In this document: positions 1 through 12,100 of the stretch, one piece after another | Numbering within the stretch: the stretch's first letter is position 1 | Layout of the letters: every line of letters begins with the position of its first letter | NCBI GenBank assembly: GCA_942159475.1 | Contig: OW804097.1 | Location: forward strand, 117,030,789 to 117,094,788 | From: Sthenelais limicola | Lineage: Eukaryota; Annelida; Polychaeta; Phyllodocida; Sigalionidae | Direction: 5' to 3' | DNA: 64,000 bases | Notes under the pieces: generated by a model | What the model was told of the DNA's origin: nothing | The model's input: only the letters and a program-made list of their open reading frames with translations | Databases searched by the model: none | Program-made: the position numbers and the translations under genes

Positions 1-749
1 CGCATATTGGCTGCTCCCCACTCAGCCTGGGAGATGAGCAGCTTGGGTGTCTCTTCTGCCTTTAACATGACTGTCCCTTCCCCCGTATCGCTCCAGCGCA
101 TAACTTCTCGTTTCTTCTTATTCATGCGCTGCTTGACATTCTCGGGCAGGAACTGCTGTATATGCTGGGCTTTCTTGTTGCTGGACTTCAATGTCAGTCT
201 GAGGCGGGGGTCATAGGTCTCCAGCTTGATACCTCCGGGATTGGGGGTATAGCCCGTGGCCCCCACAGCCTTCTCCCTCATCAGGTTGTCATTGGTTTCA
301 CCCATGAGGCCTAAGCCCTTCATCATTGCGTCGAAGCGATCCCCTGCATTGAGAATGGCATCCTTCTCCTCCTGGGCTTTCGCCTCCGTAGCTTTCTTCA
401 GGAGATCGAGGTCTGCTAGGGCTTGAGCCTTAGCTGCTTTGTCTTTTGCCTCTTGAGCTTCCAGAGCTTTCTTGGACGCTTCCTCGGCCTTCTCCTTGGC
501 TTCTCTTTCAGATTCCTCCTTCTCCGCTCGGTAATGTGCATTGCCTAGAACTCCCAACGCCACTTTTAGCAGCCTAGCTTGAGCGGGCGACAGACCCAAA
601 GCGGCTACGTCACCAGCCTGCATTTGCTCTAGAGATGCTCTGTCTTCAAATTCGGCATCCTTCAAAGGAGTGGTGGTGGTCCGCTTCAGATGGAAGGCAT
701 TGCCCCAGGCTACCAACTCAAACGGTTCAGGTATATCTTTCTCAGTCAT
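1..749 (-). CDS. Retroelement Gag-like protein, C-terminal part off the window
   Basis: The minus strand is open for 249 codons from an ATG at 749-747 to the window edge, with no stop. The start has A at -3. Residues 1-70 form a compact N-terminal part (AWGNAFHLKRTTTTPLK near 19-30). Residues 74-130 are very rich in E, K and A and probably form a coiled coil. Residues 135-249 look globular, with GYTPNPGGIKLETYDPRLRL near 166-185, a basic patch NKKRREVMRW at 210-219 and ISQAEWGAANM at 239-249. The frame is clearly more GC-rich than the introns beside it. A coiled coil followed by a conserved globular part in one uninterrupted frame, apparently inside a host intron, suggests the Gag-like ORF of a retroelement, perhaps a tyrosine-recombinase (DIRS/Ngaro) type. 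That is inference; no zinc knuckle or polymerase is visible. The alternative is an unrecognised host gene antisense to WRAP73. Confidence 0.55.
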   Translation of the reverse strand, partial: MTEKDIPEPFELVAWGNAFHLKRTTTTPLKDAEFEDRASLEQMQAGDVAALGLSPAQARLLKVALGVLGNAHYRAEKEESEREAKEKAEEASKKALEAQEAKDKAAKAQALADLDLLKKATEAKAQEEKDAILNAGDRFDAMMKGLGLMGETNDNLMREKAVGATGYTPNPGGIKLETYDPRLRLTLKSSNKKAQHIQQFLPENVKQRMNKKKREVMRWSDTGEGTVMLKAEETPKLLISQAEWGAANM

Positions 750-903
750 ATTGCGGTAGCTGCAGCGCGTCCACTCTCTCCGAGCGCAGGAGAAGAAGTG
801 ACCCTACCTACTCCAGGCGCTAGGGGTCAGCGCTGCTGTCTCCCTGTTTTCTAAACATGGATAGCCCAAGGCCTATCCTAGCAACACTACACCCCAGGGA
901 CCA

Positions 904-917
904 GTTACCATGACAAC
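904..917. promoter_or_regulatory. X-box-like (RFX) motif
   Basis: GTTACCATGACAAC differs at one position from the palindromic RFX consensus GTTACCATGGTAAC-type site, and CCTAGCAAC lies just before it at 884-892. It sits about 155 bp upstream of the minus-strand ATG. RFX sites mark promoters of ciliary and centrosomal genes. Whether this one is used is unknown. Confidence 0.25.
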
Positions 918-1689
918 CCTATGTGCCCACATGGAATAGCCATATGGCAACTGTCTGGGTCAGTGCATCCAGTATCTTTGGTGTCTTCATCTTTCATTTT
1001 ACTCTGAGCTGGGAACATATACAGACATACTGAATATTCTGTCTAGCCATTGCTTATTACATACATTAACCTTTTGTTCATTCAAGAAGATATTAAAACC
1101 ACAGGACAACTAATAGGCAGGGAAGTATGCTGTATGTTATCATTTATCTCCATTCTTAAACTTGAAATATTCTTTGTGTTTCAGAATTTTGCTGGATGGT
1201 TTTGTGTCAGTTGCCACTACAGGAGAAGAAAAATCAATGCAAATTCATCACCTCAGAAATGGAAGCTCTTATAGGAAGTACAAACACCATTTAGTAAGTG
1301 GTAATTATATGACATTTAGCCAAACTTATCCATTCGTTTTAATATACAATGTACTACTATTACTCAAATTTTTCATTTGTATGTGTGCTTATGTTATGGA
1401 GAAAGGTTTCAATCAATGACAGAATGAAATGTTAAAGCAAGATAATGTTCCAAATCTATCTAGAATATGTATCAAAATGATAGGAATGCATTAACCTTTC
1501 AGTCCTTAAATATGTTGGAGTAATAATCTATAATTATTGTATTTTCTTATTTCAGGTTTAACCCTAGGGGATTTTGATATGTGCCTGCATCACACTTGGA
1601 TAAGGATTAACAGGAAAGGAGAAAAAAATGTCAACGAACATCCAATGAAATAAAGATAGATTAATAAAAGATGTACCAATATTTTATGA

Positions 1690-2035
1690 ACCTTAGCCCA
1701 GTAGGGGCCTATTCTAAAAGCCCACCCTGCACCCATTCATACCTAATATAAGCCCAAATGGGGCCCAACTGGGGCCCACCCAGCACCCACTCATCCCAAA
1801 TTTATGCCCAAATGGGGCCCAACTAGGGCCAGACTGGAACCCACCCTGCACCTATCAATACCTGATTTTATGCCCAAATGGGGCCCAACCAGGTCCCAAC
1901 TGGAGCCCAGGTTGGGCAGCCCAACTTGGCCCAGGGTGGAGCCGAGGGACACATCTAGCCGGGCCCTAGTTGGGCAGCCCAAATGGGGCCCAGTTTCAAG
2001 CCTAAGTGGGGCCCATTTGGGACCCAACTACTTTT
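1690..2035. repeat. Degenerate GGGCCC-rich minisatellite
   Basis: About three imperfect units of roughly 60 bp carry GCCCAAATGGGGCCCAACT followed by CACCCWGCACCCAYTCAT. They are followed by shorter derivatives with GTTGGGCAGCCC. The many GGGCCC palindromes make each unit partly self-complementary. Short open frames on both strands here are by-products of the repeat. Confidence 0.75.
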
Positions 2036-2529
2036 GCTACTTGGGAGTATCATTACACCTCAGTATAATTATAATCAGACAGTACGGTATCATTGACATT
2101 GTCAAAGCAAAGCCCCCACCCTCCAATAATATTTAGATCCTCCGCATAAATTGCCATAATGCCATTAATTACCAAATTAGGCAAATAACCATGTAGCCTT
2201 AGGCCTATCCAACCATTTATTGGCATGGTCATAATTAATGCTCATGTTGATTTAGCCAGTCCTTCCTTCCATGCATATAGGCTACTGATATAGGCCTACA
2301 GGAACAGAAGTGATGGATACGGTATATATACCGGTATATTATCATTGTGTTGGTATGATTCAATCGGGGATTCAATGAAGCACTCTTAAGGTGACTCAGT
2401 ACTGATCTTGTGTATTCAATGCATATAGCTCAGTACTGATATATGTGTATTCAACACATATAGCAGGGAATATCAGCATTATGCAGACGAAGTATGTATG
2501 TTAAGTCTTGATATAAACATTTCAGATAG

Positions 2530-2980
2530 AAAATGTATGCTGATTTTTGGTGTGGGAGTTAGTATCTACGATCCCTATACATCCATATTAAATTTCATTA
2601 AAATTTATGGAGCCATATGTGTATAAATCAAATATTTATTAAGAATTTTCTCATTTTTAGCCAATTTTCTCATAATTAAGTTGTAACACAAAAAAATCGG
2701 CCTGGAAATTCATGCTGATTTTTGGTGTGCGAGTTAGTAACTATGATAGCTGTATCCATATAGAATATCATCAAGATTTATGAAGCCGTTTTTGTTCAAA
2801 TCAAATATTAATCAGGAATTTAATTTTTTTCCCAATTTTTCTCATAAATAAGTCGTAATATAGAAAAATTTAGCCTGGAAAGCCATCCTGAATTTTTGTG
2901 TATGAGTTGGTAAATACGTTATCTACATTCATATTAAATTTAAAAAATATTCATCAAACAGTTTTTTTTTAAAACGCTGA
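2530..2980. repeat. Tandem repeat, about 175-bp period, inside the TTAA element
   Basis: Units begin near 2536, 2712 and 2886. Each starts with a GCTGATTTTTGTGT-like block, followed by GAGTTAGTA, a CATATTAAATTT-like block and an ATCAAATATT-like block. Divergence between units is high, so the duplication is old. Confidence 0.65.
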
Positions 2981-3020
2981 TTGTCATCAGCCAAAGTCAA
3001 TTTTGCTAGTGCCCCATACT

Positions 3021-3033
3021 GCCACTAGGGGGC
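3021..3033 (+). promoter_or_regulatory. CTCF-like motif
   Basis: GCCACTAGGGGGC is a close match to the bilaterian CTCF core. It lies within the TTAA element, so it may have arrived with it. This is a motif match only. Confidence 0.3.
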
Positions 3034-3756
3034 TTCCAGGGGGCTAACTCAGGATCTGAGGGAAAAAACATTATCTAATGATAAGTATATATATGTTGAA
3101 TGTCTGGGTGAAATTTGATGTCTGAATTCATGTCAGAACCATTTCAAACGAATTATGTTAATAAATCACTCAAATGTAGTAAAATTACTCAAATATGATT
3201 CATTATTTCTATCTCCATACTGCCATAGCATGAAAACTAGCCTGGTGACCTATGTTTTTTTTCCTCTCAATAATGATTATTTCATGTCAACTATCATTGG
3301 TAAAAATTTTAGAAAAATTCATCAATAATCAAAATCACTACTGAGTCACCTTAATCAACACCTAGGGCTAGGATGAGCCTAGGGCAAAACCTATCTGTCC
3401 TTCTATTCTATTTGACCACAACATATGGTACCGTATATCAATTATCAGATTCGATTAGGAAAGAGATTTTAGGCTATTATGAGTGATACGGGAACCATAT
3501 GATTACACATTTTTCTCCCCTAATACAAGACAACTAAATTAATCCCTTAAATTGCCAAGGGCCTTGCTGCGCCTAAACCCTCTAAGAATTATTGTCATTT
3601 GTTCCAACCGTCCTTTGGATTAGTTTATTGCCTTTCTGTCATGCAGACTGAAAGGGAGAAATAGTGAAAACTGTTATCAATATTATTTGACATTTCATCT
3701 AAGCATCTCTATAGCGCGACTCATTACTAACCCTATTTTCTGTTTATTTTTTCTAG

Positions 3757-3852
3757 GCCAATGCTGTTCAGTACCGGCTTATCATCAGAGATGTACAGAC
3801 TCTCCAGATTCTTCAACTTTACACTTGCCTTGATGCTATCCAACAAATTGAG
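3757..3852 (+). CDS. WRAP73: WRAP73 exon A (second exon of the gene)
   Basis: 32 codons, phase 0 at both ends, acceptor TTTTTTCTAG and donor GTAAAG. It encodes [17 protein letters not shown] and ends LDAIQQIE, matching the end of the first WD blade of WRAP73. The exon begins where the family has its first conserved intron, after the KYL-like segment. Confidence 0.95.
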
Positions 3853-6121
3853 GTAAAGTCGGCGCATGAAATTTACTTTGAATTGAATTGAAAAATATTT
3901 TATTTGTCAAATTGTTATATATTTGTGAAAAATTGACAAATTGGTAAAACAAAGCATCTGGATAATAGTCAGTTCTTCCATACATTACCATTATAGACAG
4001 GTTTGCTAAGTTAATATGCACACTTGGAAAACAAATACCAGAACAAATTCTCAACAGGTCATTGGATGCGCTGTATGAAAGTGCAGGTTGAGTGCATGAT
4101 GCATGCACCTGTACTGTGTGTGAGGATGTGTGTGGAGGCACATACCTACAGCTGTGGTCAAAGCCCCACCCACCCTCAGACTGGCCTCGGTCCCTCTATG
4201 AAATCAGTGCCAGCTGTTGCTATCTCAAGCTAAACAGAGTATTTCAAAAGTTCCCTATTGAGGAAACGATATCCAAGTCAGACTGAGTTAATGAAATGTG
4301 ATTATTCGTATGTCAGACTTAGCTATATTATTAGAATAAATTGTATATTGTATTGTATGTTGTTTATTTCCGGATACAATAATAATATGAAATAATAACA
4401 ATAGCATTTACGCCGGAAAAGGGTGACCCTCTTGTTAACCATAGGTCTTCCAGAGGGTCATTCATAATAGTAGATTCCCCTATTTCCCAGAATTTAAATT
4501 ATGTTTTTATGTTTTCAGTGGTCCCCCGATTCAGAATTTGTAATATGTGGGATGTACAAACGAGGTCTTGTCCAGGTAAAATAATCTGTTTTCAGTCATG
4601 AATTTATGATAATTCTATTCATATTCTAGTATATTTATTACACACCATTAATGAATAAAAAATATAAATAAATAAAAATAAAAGAAGTAATTTCATTTTT
4701 TGGCGGACCTACTTGTTGTATGCGCCAAAGGTGGCATGATTTACATGTTATGCACCACTTTGACCAAGTGTGGCATACAATGCTGAAGGTATAGGAAACT
4801 ACAGCACAGGGGTGTAATAATGGAAACTATCTGTCGTGTGTTTCAGGTTTGGTCTCTAGAACAACCAGAGTGGACGTGTAAGGTGGACGAGGGTTCGGCA
4901 GGCTTAGTAAAAGTAACCTGGAGTCCAGATTCCCGACACATCTTAACCACAGCCGAGTTCAATGTGAGTACTTTTTCACAGATGCCTGAGAACTACACTC
5001 TGTCTGAGACCTATTGAGTGCGGCGCCCCATCGGTTTAACCATTGCCCGCTTTGATGTTTACTCTCAGCAGAGTGTAGCAGATGTATTTTTTTTTTTTTT
5101 TTTATTTTTTTTTAAGAAATTTTATTTGCGTGACATTTTCGGATGATCCGGTAATCTCATGTACACAAACTCATATATTGCAAACTCATATTATACTTAT
5201 GATCCACAAGCATAAAATCATATTTACTACTTTTTGTCTGTGGTGATTTGACTTCCAATGGTATTTTCCGGCTTCTAATATATTTTCATTTTTTCAAGTA
5301 CCATAGATATATCATATTCTTAAGCGTAGACAACTTTTTACACCATATGGGGGAAATTGTGCCGCAAAGGGAGGTTTTAGTCTAGACGACTGAGTGGGTA
5401 TTCATAATTTATCGTCTTTCTTGTTACACAGTTGCGAATAACAGTTTGGTCCATCGTCAATAAGTCTGTGTCGTACATCAAGTATCCAAAAGCATGTCAA
5501 AAAGGTATGTCACTTTTGAGGGAAAATATTCCTACTTTTTAAAAGTTGAAGCCAATTATTTCAGTTAATTATATTTAATCCGTCTCGTTCTTCGATTACC
5601 AAGAATTACAATTGTGATACGGGAACCATATGATTACACTTTCTTAAGATAACCTACCTAATCATTTTAGATTAAACTTTTTACGACCATTGGTAAACTT
5701 CTACACCTTTTGAGCCAGTCACTCATGGTAATGTTGACTAATAACTTTGTCCCTATATAGGAATGGATTTCAGCCAGGATGGCAAGTACCTAGCTTTGGC
5801 GGAAAGACGAGACTGCAAAGATCACATTAGCGTATTTGACCCGTCTAGTTGGCTTCTGATCAAGGTAACTCGACCCCAATCACGTCTTCTTATTCTTCAG
5901 CTCATTCATATAAGTCAAAATTACATCCATATTATTCAAACTAGGGATCTTTATTATCCCTTAAATGTACTGACTTTCTCAGTGTTAGATGCGTTCGCAT
6001 ACATTAATTTTACAAAATTTTGAAGATTTTTTTCTGTTCTATTCATACGGTCTGACTCCATCATGCATTATTAGTTCATTAATGAATGCGTACTCAATAT
6101 AAATATAAATTGATTTAATAA

Positions 6122-6192
<71 letters not shown>

Positions 6193-9100
6193 GTGGGTAT
6201 TTATTATAGATCAACCGATGTAGTAGTATTACCTGTAATACTTGGCATACATGACATGGGGTGGGAGGCCTTGGTGACGGCGCTGTCCCTCGCCACCATC
6301 GTACAGATGGTGGTGCTCAGTCTGGTGGTGGTGGTGCTGGTGCTGGTGGTGGTGGCTTGGCTGCTGCTGATGAGAAGCAGGAGGAAGATCCCACTCAGAC
6401 GTAGGAGAAGTCGAACTTACTTGGCTTGAAACCAGACTCCGGCCATCATGGCCGTACATGCAGTGGTTATTCTGCATGTTGCAATCAGTTCTCCCTAAAC
6501 AATTGAACTATAGGTCCAACTCCGCTGGTTTGGAAATATTCTTCTTCAAAACAAATAATCTCCAGTGATGCGTTGCTTCTCCAGTGCTGAAGGTTTTGAA
6601 TGAGGAGGCTACGATTGATCATCAATGGATGGTGCTTATTATCTCATTGATTAGTGCCAAGAAGCTCTGCTGGTGATTTGCATATAACTGGATGTCTTAT
6701 GTACGCAAGGCTATCCTTATGTGATCTTTTGTTTGAGCCTAGGCGTACGCCAGATATCAACTAGTCTTTTCAGCGATTTTGGGACCAGTCCAGATCCGAG
6801 GACATACCACGTGCATATGGCTAGCGGCTGCTCAAGAGGCTTGAATAAAACGTACCATCAGTCAATGGGTAACAGAATCGGTCGCGCTTGCCTGACTCTG
6901 AACTGCCATAATGGTCTAATTGTCAGAAAATGTACAATTCGTCTTCACCAATCCTCACAAATAACCCACATTTAAGACCAAAAATAAGCTTCAAAATGCA
7001 GTTTAACATAACAGAACTCATACTTTAAATCAATCCGATACCAAATATACTCAGATATACCCGGTATTTTTCATTTTTCAGCCTAATTTAGGAGAATTTC
7101 CTAAATGTGCACAGCTGCCAATTGTACATTTTCTGAAAATCTGACCCATAAGTATCATACTGTATCTCAAGTCTTGCATCCATTGTCATCCAGCATTTCA
7201 ATAGGTTCAGTAGTCGGGCCGGCATCAAACTGCTTAGGTCGCAGTTCAAGGGTGGGTTTGTGGTCAGGTTTGTTGAGTGAGCAATGAAGCGTGGACGTAT
7301 TCGAGCCGTGCAATATGAAGCATGTGATAATGATTTAATTTGGATCCTTCCTGGTCCTTCCTTAGCTTTATTGTTGATTCATTCACCGGGTGTTTAGAGT
7401 TTTGCCTATATAGATCTGCGCTTTAAGCCACCCACCCATAGTAGTCCGATCACTACATTAGATATAAGTCTTTAATTGTATTTTACGTTTAAGTACCTCA
7501 ATGGAGAAGTCCAATGAATGTATTTTTTTCATTGATAAATATATTCGTGTCAATGAAGCGCGATTAATATCAGTTTACGATCGAGTATTTGAATGGGTTC
7601 TATAAAAGAATCTTCTGCCCACATATATGGCGCAGTTTTATAGATCCACTAGTTTGGATAATGTGCAAATTCCCCATGATGACATTGACAAAGATTAAAT
7701 ACATTTTTTTGTGTTCAGCTTTATCATTTGCTGCATTGCTCTTTCATTCCGTTTCTTCTTCCGGTTGTCACGTTCATTCTTTAGAACACACATAAGATAA
7801 CCACTTCAAACGGGTGCCTTCCTCCGCACCCACTGGTTTTCCACAATGATACATGGGTCAAGTTTTCAGAAAACGTACAATTGGCCTTCACCAATCCTGT
7901 CAAATAACCCAAATTTATGAAAAAATCAGGTTCAAAATGCAGTTCAACATAACCAGACAGATTTATTGAATGAATACAATACCGAATACATTCAGATATA
8001 CTCAGTATCTATCATTTTTCACTTTAATTTAGCAGAATTTGAGAGATGTGTAGAACTGTAGATTGTGCATTTTCTGAAAATCTGACCCAGATATACTTGT
8101 CTGTTGCTGAATACCCTGCCCCCATGGGTTCTATCTTTTCTATACCTGTACAGTAGTAGTAGGTTCAGTTTCGAGAGAAAAGAATGTTGTCTATTTACTA
8201 TTAGGGTCAGATTTTCAGAAAATGTACAATTCAACATCGCCATTCTTCTCAAATAACCCAAATTTCAGACTAAGATAAAGTTTAGAATACAGTTCAACCT
8301 AGCCAAATCGATTGCTAGAATCAATACAATGCAAAATACACTCGAATTTACCTAGTATTGGCCAAATTGCAGCTTAATTTAGCAGAAATTACTCAATATT
8401 TACAGCTGCCAATTGTGCATTTTCTGAAAATTCGACCCATTAGTACTGTGTGACAAATCCTCTACACTTCGTTTTATATCTATTTCAAATTCTGTTACCG
8501 AAGGAATAATTGGATGACACACAAATTTCTAGAACTATTTTGTTATACCGTAGGGAATAGAATAATATATTGTTGATGAGAAATCTAGTCTCTTCTTCAT
8601 GAATGGGCCAAAATAGATTCATTCGCAACACTTTACTGTAGTCAATTACGAAAATCTTCCCTGGGGATTGATGTGGTTGAAAATATCTTAGACATATTTT
8701 GGTCAGGAAAAATGTTACTCTACCCCAGAATTATATCGAAACTTTCCGTACGTCTCTTATTGAAAGGTGCCACTTATAATCTGTATTCCTCATGTATAGA
8801 ATAGGCACAAGGCCTTATTCAATAGGGGATTTGCATGTGCCACTGCGCATGTCTGTTACAGTGCATGCTGGGATAGATTCTGATGAAATCTGACATAAAA
8901 TGTTTAGCAAAATTTTTATCGAAAATTGCAAGATAGTTTTCACCGATATCACAGCTTTTATAAATGACCAATGAAAACCAAATGCATGATGGGAAAGATG
9001 GAAGCTTGTTCTATGGAAACATATATAACAGTAGGATATTGAAAAATATATTTTTGACCGATTGACAAACAGTCCATGCTGAATATGGGTTGATTCCCAT

Positions 9101-12100
9101 AGATTTTATACTGTACCATTACTCCCATAATTCCATGCGAATCAAGATTAAAAATGGCGGCTATGCAACTCCCCTATTTGAAGGATAGCTGGGTATTGAA
9201 ATCGTACACCATGTATATATAAGCATGTCTGCCATTTATACCATTTTTTTGTGGTTCAATTTAAAAAAAAAAATCTTACACACGAATCGATACATCTCCT
9301 TATCACTCGAAGCCCTTTTTTCTGCCTGAAGATGACGAGAAGAGGATGGGCCGGCTACTTAAAGTTTTTGAAGCTGTATTAAAATGAAATTAGATACGGC
9401 CACTCTTCTTCATCATCATTGACAGGCCTCTGTGGTCATCCGAGCGTGACCCCACGTGGGGGTCACACTTCTATCCGGGCCCAGTCGGCCGTAGCACGAG
9501 CTCTATCATCTCAAACTACAGATAAAACATCTTGACTCGATGCCCGACTACTCTGTAATTTCAACATTTAGTAGCAAAAACTCTTTCAATATATAAATCT
9601 ATAGGGGCTGTAAGGAATTTTTGTATGAATTCCTCTCCCACCAAATAATCCTGCTCATTTTAAAGTAACGCAAGGACACTCGATACTTTATTTAATAAAT
9701 ATTTATTGACAGACTTCTATCTTACTATCACGAAGTTAAAAGATAGCAGATGGGAATGAATAAAATTGTATTATTTATCTTGAATAATTCCCATGATATC
9801 TAGTCTTTTTTACATACTACGAGGGATATTTAGGATGTCATTTGTCAATTCTGCGCAGCGCTCCGTTGACTTGGCATATGTGCAGAAATGCAGGTAGACC
9901 CACTACCTCATCGATCACTTCTAACAATCTCAGTCGCCCTACAACTCCCCAGGATAATCCCCAACCTCTCCCCGTTTGCCCCCGACACCTCTTAAATTAA
10001 GGTCCAACATACTACTTGCTTAGACAGTGCTGACTTCTTCAAAATAGAACCAACCGTGCCTACCCTAGCTAGAACCCATCGAGAGGATTTGATCAAAGAT
10101 ATTGTGAAGTGCCAAGCCTCCTCTTTGACCCTCGTCGTATTGTTACCGAGCAAATAATTATGCACAAAATCAGACCGTCTTTGATTAGGCTTCCTTGGTT
10201 CATTTTTTATGTACTACCCCAGCGGGCATCGAGCCCGGACATATTGCCATTAACCGTTATTGCGACTTTATTGCACTAAATGTTTCACAAATTAGTTCAG
10301 TTGGTGGGAAAAATATAGTTTAATTCATGCCCTGGACCAGCCCTGAAGAAGGACCCCTGTGGAGTCGGAAACTGTAGGCAGGAGGTCGAATAAAAACAGA
10401 ATATTGAATTTTCCTATGTTTGTTCATCACTCAAATCAACCCACGAATTCAACTATAAGAGAATCTGAACAGTTGGTAGTTCTCCTTTTAAAACATAGTT
10501 TAATTGGGTACAAAGAAATATAGTTTAATTGGTACAAAAAAGTATAGTTTAATTGGTAAAAAAAATACAGTTTAATTGGTGAAAAATATATAGTTTCATA
10601 GGAGAAATGATAGTGAGAAGTATGAGGACAACCTAAATATCCACACCAACAGTTTTTAGATGTTTTAGAAACAGTTTTTAGAGGTTGTCTTTAGTTTCCT
10701 ACGTTTCGGACTGTGGGCGCCCTTCGCGCGGGCGTGATTGGCGAAATATTGCTTTTTCAAATCCTAACTTGTCCCATGGTTAAACAATTATGTTATATTT
10801 GATGTCAGTTTTCATTCCTTTGTCTAGCATTTGTCTATAATATTCTATTTATATACTTTAAAAGCAACACATTATGAATCCCCATATGGTTCTCCTTTAT
10901 ATATTTTCACAATAACTATTCCTAATGACTGGGGAAAATTAACCAATGCATAAACTGATATTATCTACATCTCCTTAAGAAAAGAAATTCGATCTTTCCT
11001 TTATTGAAGTCTAAGATAAGAATTAATAAATAAAACGAGTTTTTAAAAAGAAAGATGATATAGCCGCACGCGCTAAAGTGTGGCCTATTGTTGTTGAGAG
11101 TACTACAGCCGTATGTATGTCTCCCTTGTCCATCCCGTACAATACTGTAAGTAATGATAAGGCATTTATAACTGACAACTAGGGCTCTCTCATCCAGTCA
11201 GTTCACTTATGCCACTCAATGGAGCAGGTCTAACTATACCTGGCTCAGATTTTCAGAAAATGTACAATTGGCAGCTGTACAAATTTAGGAAGTTCTGCTA
11301 AATTAGACGGTAAAATGATGAATACCGGGTTTATTTGAGTATATTTGGTATCACATTGATTTAAAGTATCAGTTCTGTTATGTTAAACAGCATTTTGAAG
11401 CTCATTTTTGTCTAAAATGTGTGTTATTTGAGAGGATTGGTGAAGGCGAATTGTACATTTTCTGAAAATCTGACCCACCTAGATCCCTCAGATCGCTGAG
11501 TATAAAGCGCCGGCTATTCAAACATTTTGCCACTGTATCCAATTTCAAATAAATGTCAGTTATAGCCTTGGCGGATATCTTATTGAGTATTGTTGCCTAT
11601 GTCACATTTTCGGCCACTTGTTCAGAAGCTGTACATAATGAAAAAGTAGTATAATGTGGAAATGTTTGGAATGTGATAAGGGGTCTCTGGAATGGAACTA
11701 ATCAGTCTAACACATGTCTATATTCCCTATTTTCGACGACCCATTACTTGAAAGTCCTGCCAAAATGATAATGATCATGATGATATTCAAGAACTTATGG
11801 GTCAGATAATTCACCTTCACCAATCCTTTCAAATAACCCACATTTAGGACAAAAACAAGCTTCAAAATGCAGTTTTACATATCAAAACAGATACTTTAAA
11901 ACAATTCTATCCCAAATATACTCAGATATACCCGGTATTCATCATTTTTCAGCCAAATTTAGGAGAATTTCCTAAATGTGTAGAGCTGCCGATTGTACAT
12001 TTTCTGAAAATCTGACCCTTATATTTTCTGGAGAGAAAATCGATCAGGTCATGTCCTCAAGAATTAGATGTGTCGAAAAACAAACTCAGCCGGTTCTTCC

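Larger units (their letters stand above)
2390..3350. mobile_element. TTAA-flanked non-autonomous DNA transposon, 961 bp
   Basis: The left end GGTGACTCAGTA (2390-2401) is the exact complement of the right end TACTGAGTCACC (3339-3350). The sequence TTAA lies immediately outside both ends (2386-2389 and 3351-3354), as a target duplication would. TTAA targets are typical of piggyBac and Kolobok elements. There is no open frame for a transposase. Inside, from about 2500 to 2980, there are two to three copies of a unit of about 175 bp, each containing GCTGATTTTTGGTGTG and later CTCATAA-TAAGT. Confidence 0.7.
750..3756 (+). other. WRAP73 intron 1, visible part
   Basis: No start exon with a recognisable WRAP73 N-terminus (a short MNFSEVFK-like segment, then a KFSPDGKYL-like segment) was found here, so this appears to be intron 1. 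It holds a relatively GC-rich stretch upstream of the Gag-like ORF (750-950), a minisatellite (1690-2035) and a TTAA-flanked element (2386-3354). I see nothing recognisable in 950-1690, 2036-2385 or 3355-3740 apart from a 26-bp sequence at 3483-3508 that recurs at 5614-5639. Confidence 0.6.

Noticed and set aside
1791..2136. Opposing frames of 78 and 110 codons
   Set aside because: Both lie in the GGGCCC minisatellite and encode repeated PKWGPTR-like units; there is no sign of a real protein.
840..3756. WRAP73 first coding exon inside the window
   Set aside because: I looked for a short MNFSEV-like start and a KFSPDGKYL-like segment with a donor. None was found, so the exon is placed upstream of the window.
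4820..5017. ATG-started frame of 65 codons over exon C as a separate gene
   Set aside because: It reads through the exon C acceptor and donor. The exon joins in frame to its neighbours as WRAP73.
9449..9471. Possible tRNA or structured RNA near the GTGACCCC-ACGT-GGGGGTCAC hairpin
   Set aside because: Only one stem is evident. There are no B-box or A-box motifs and no cloverleaf.
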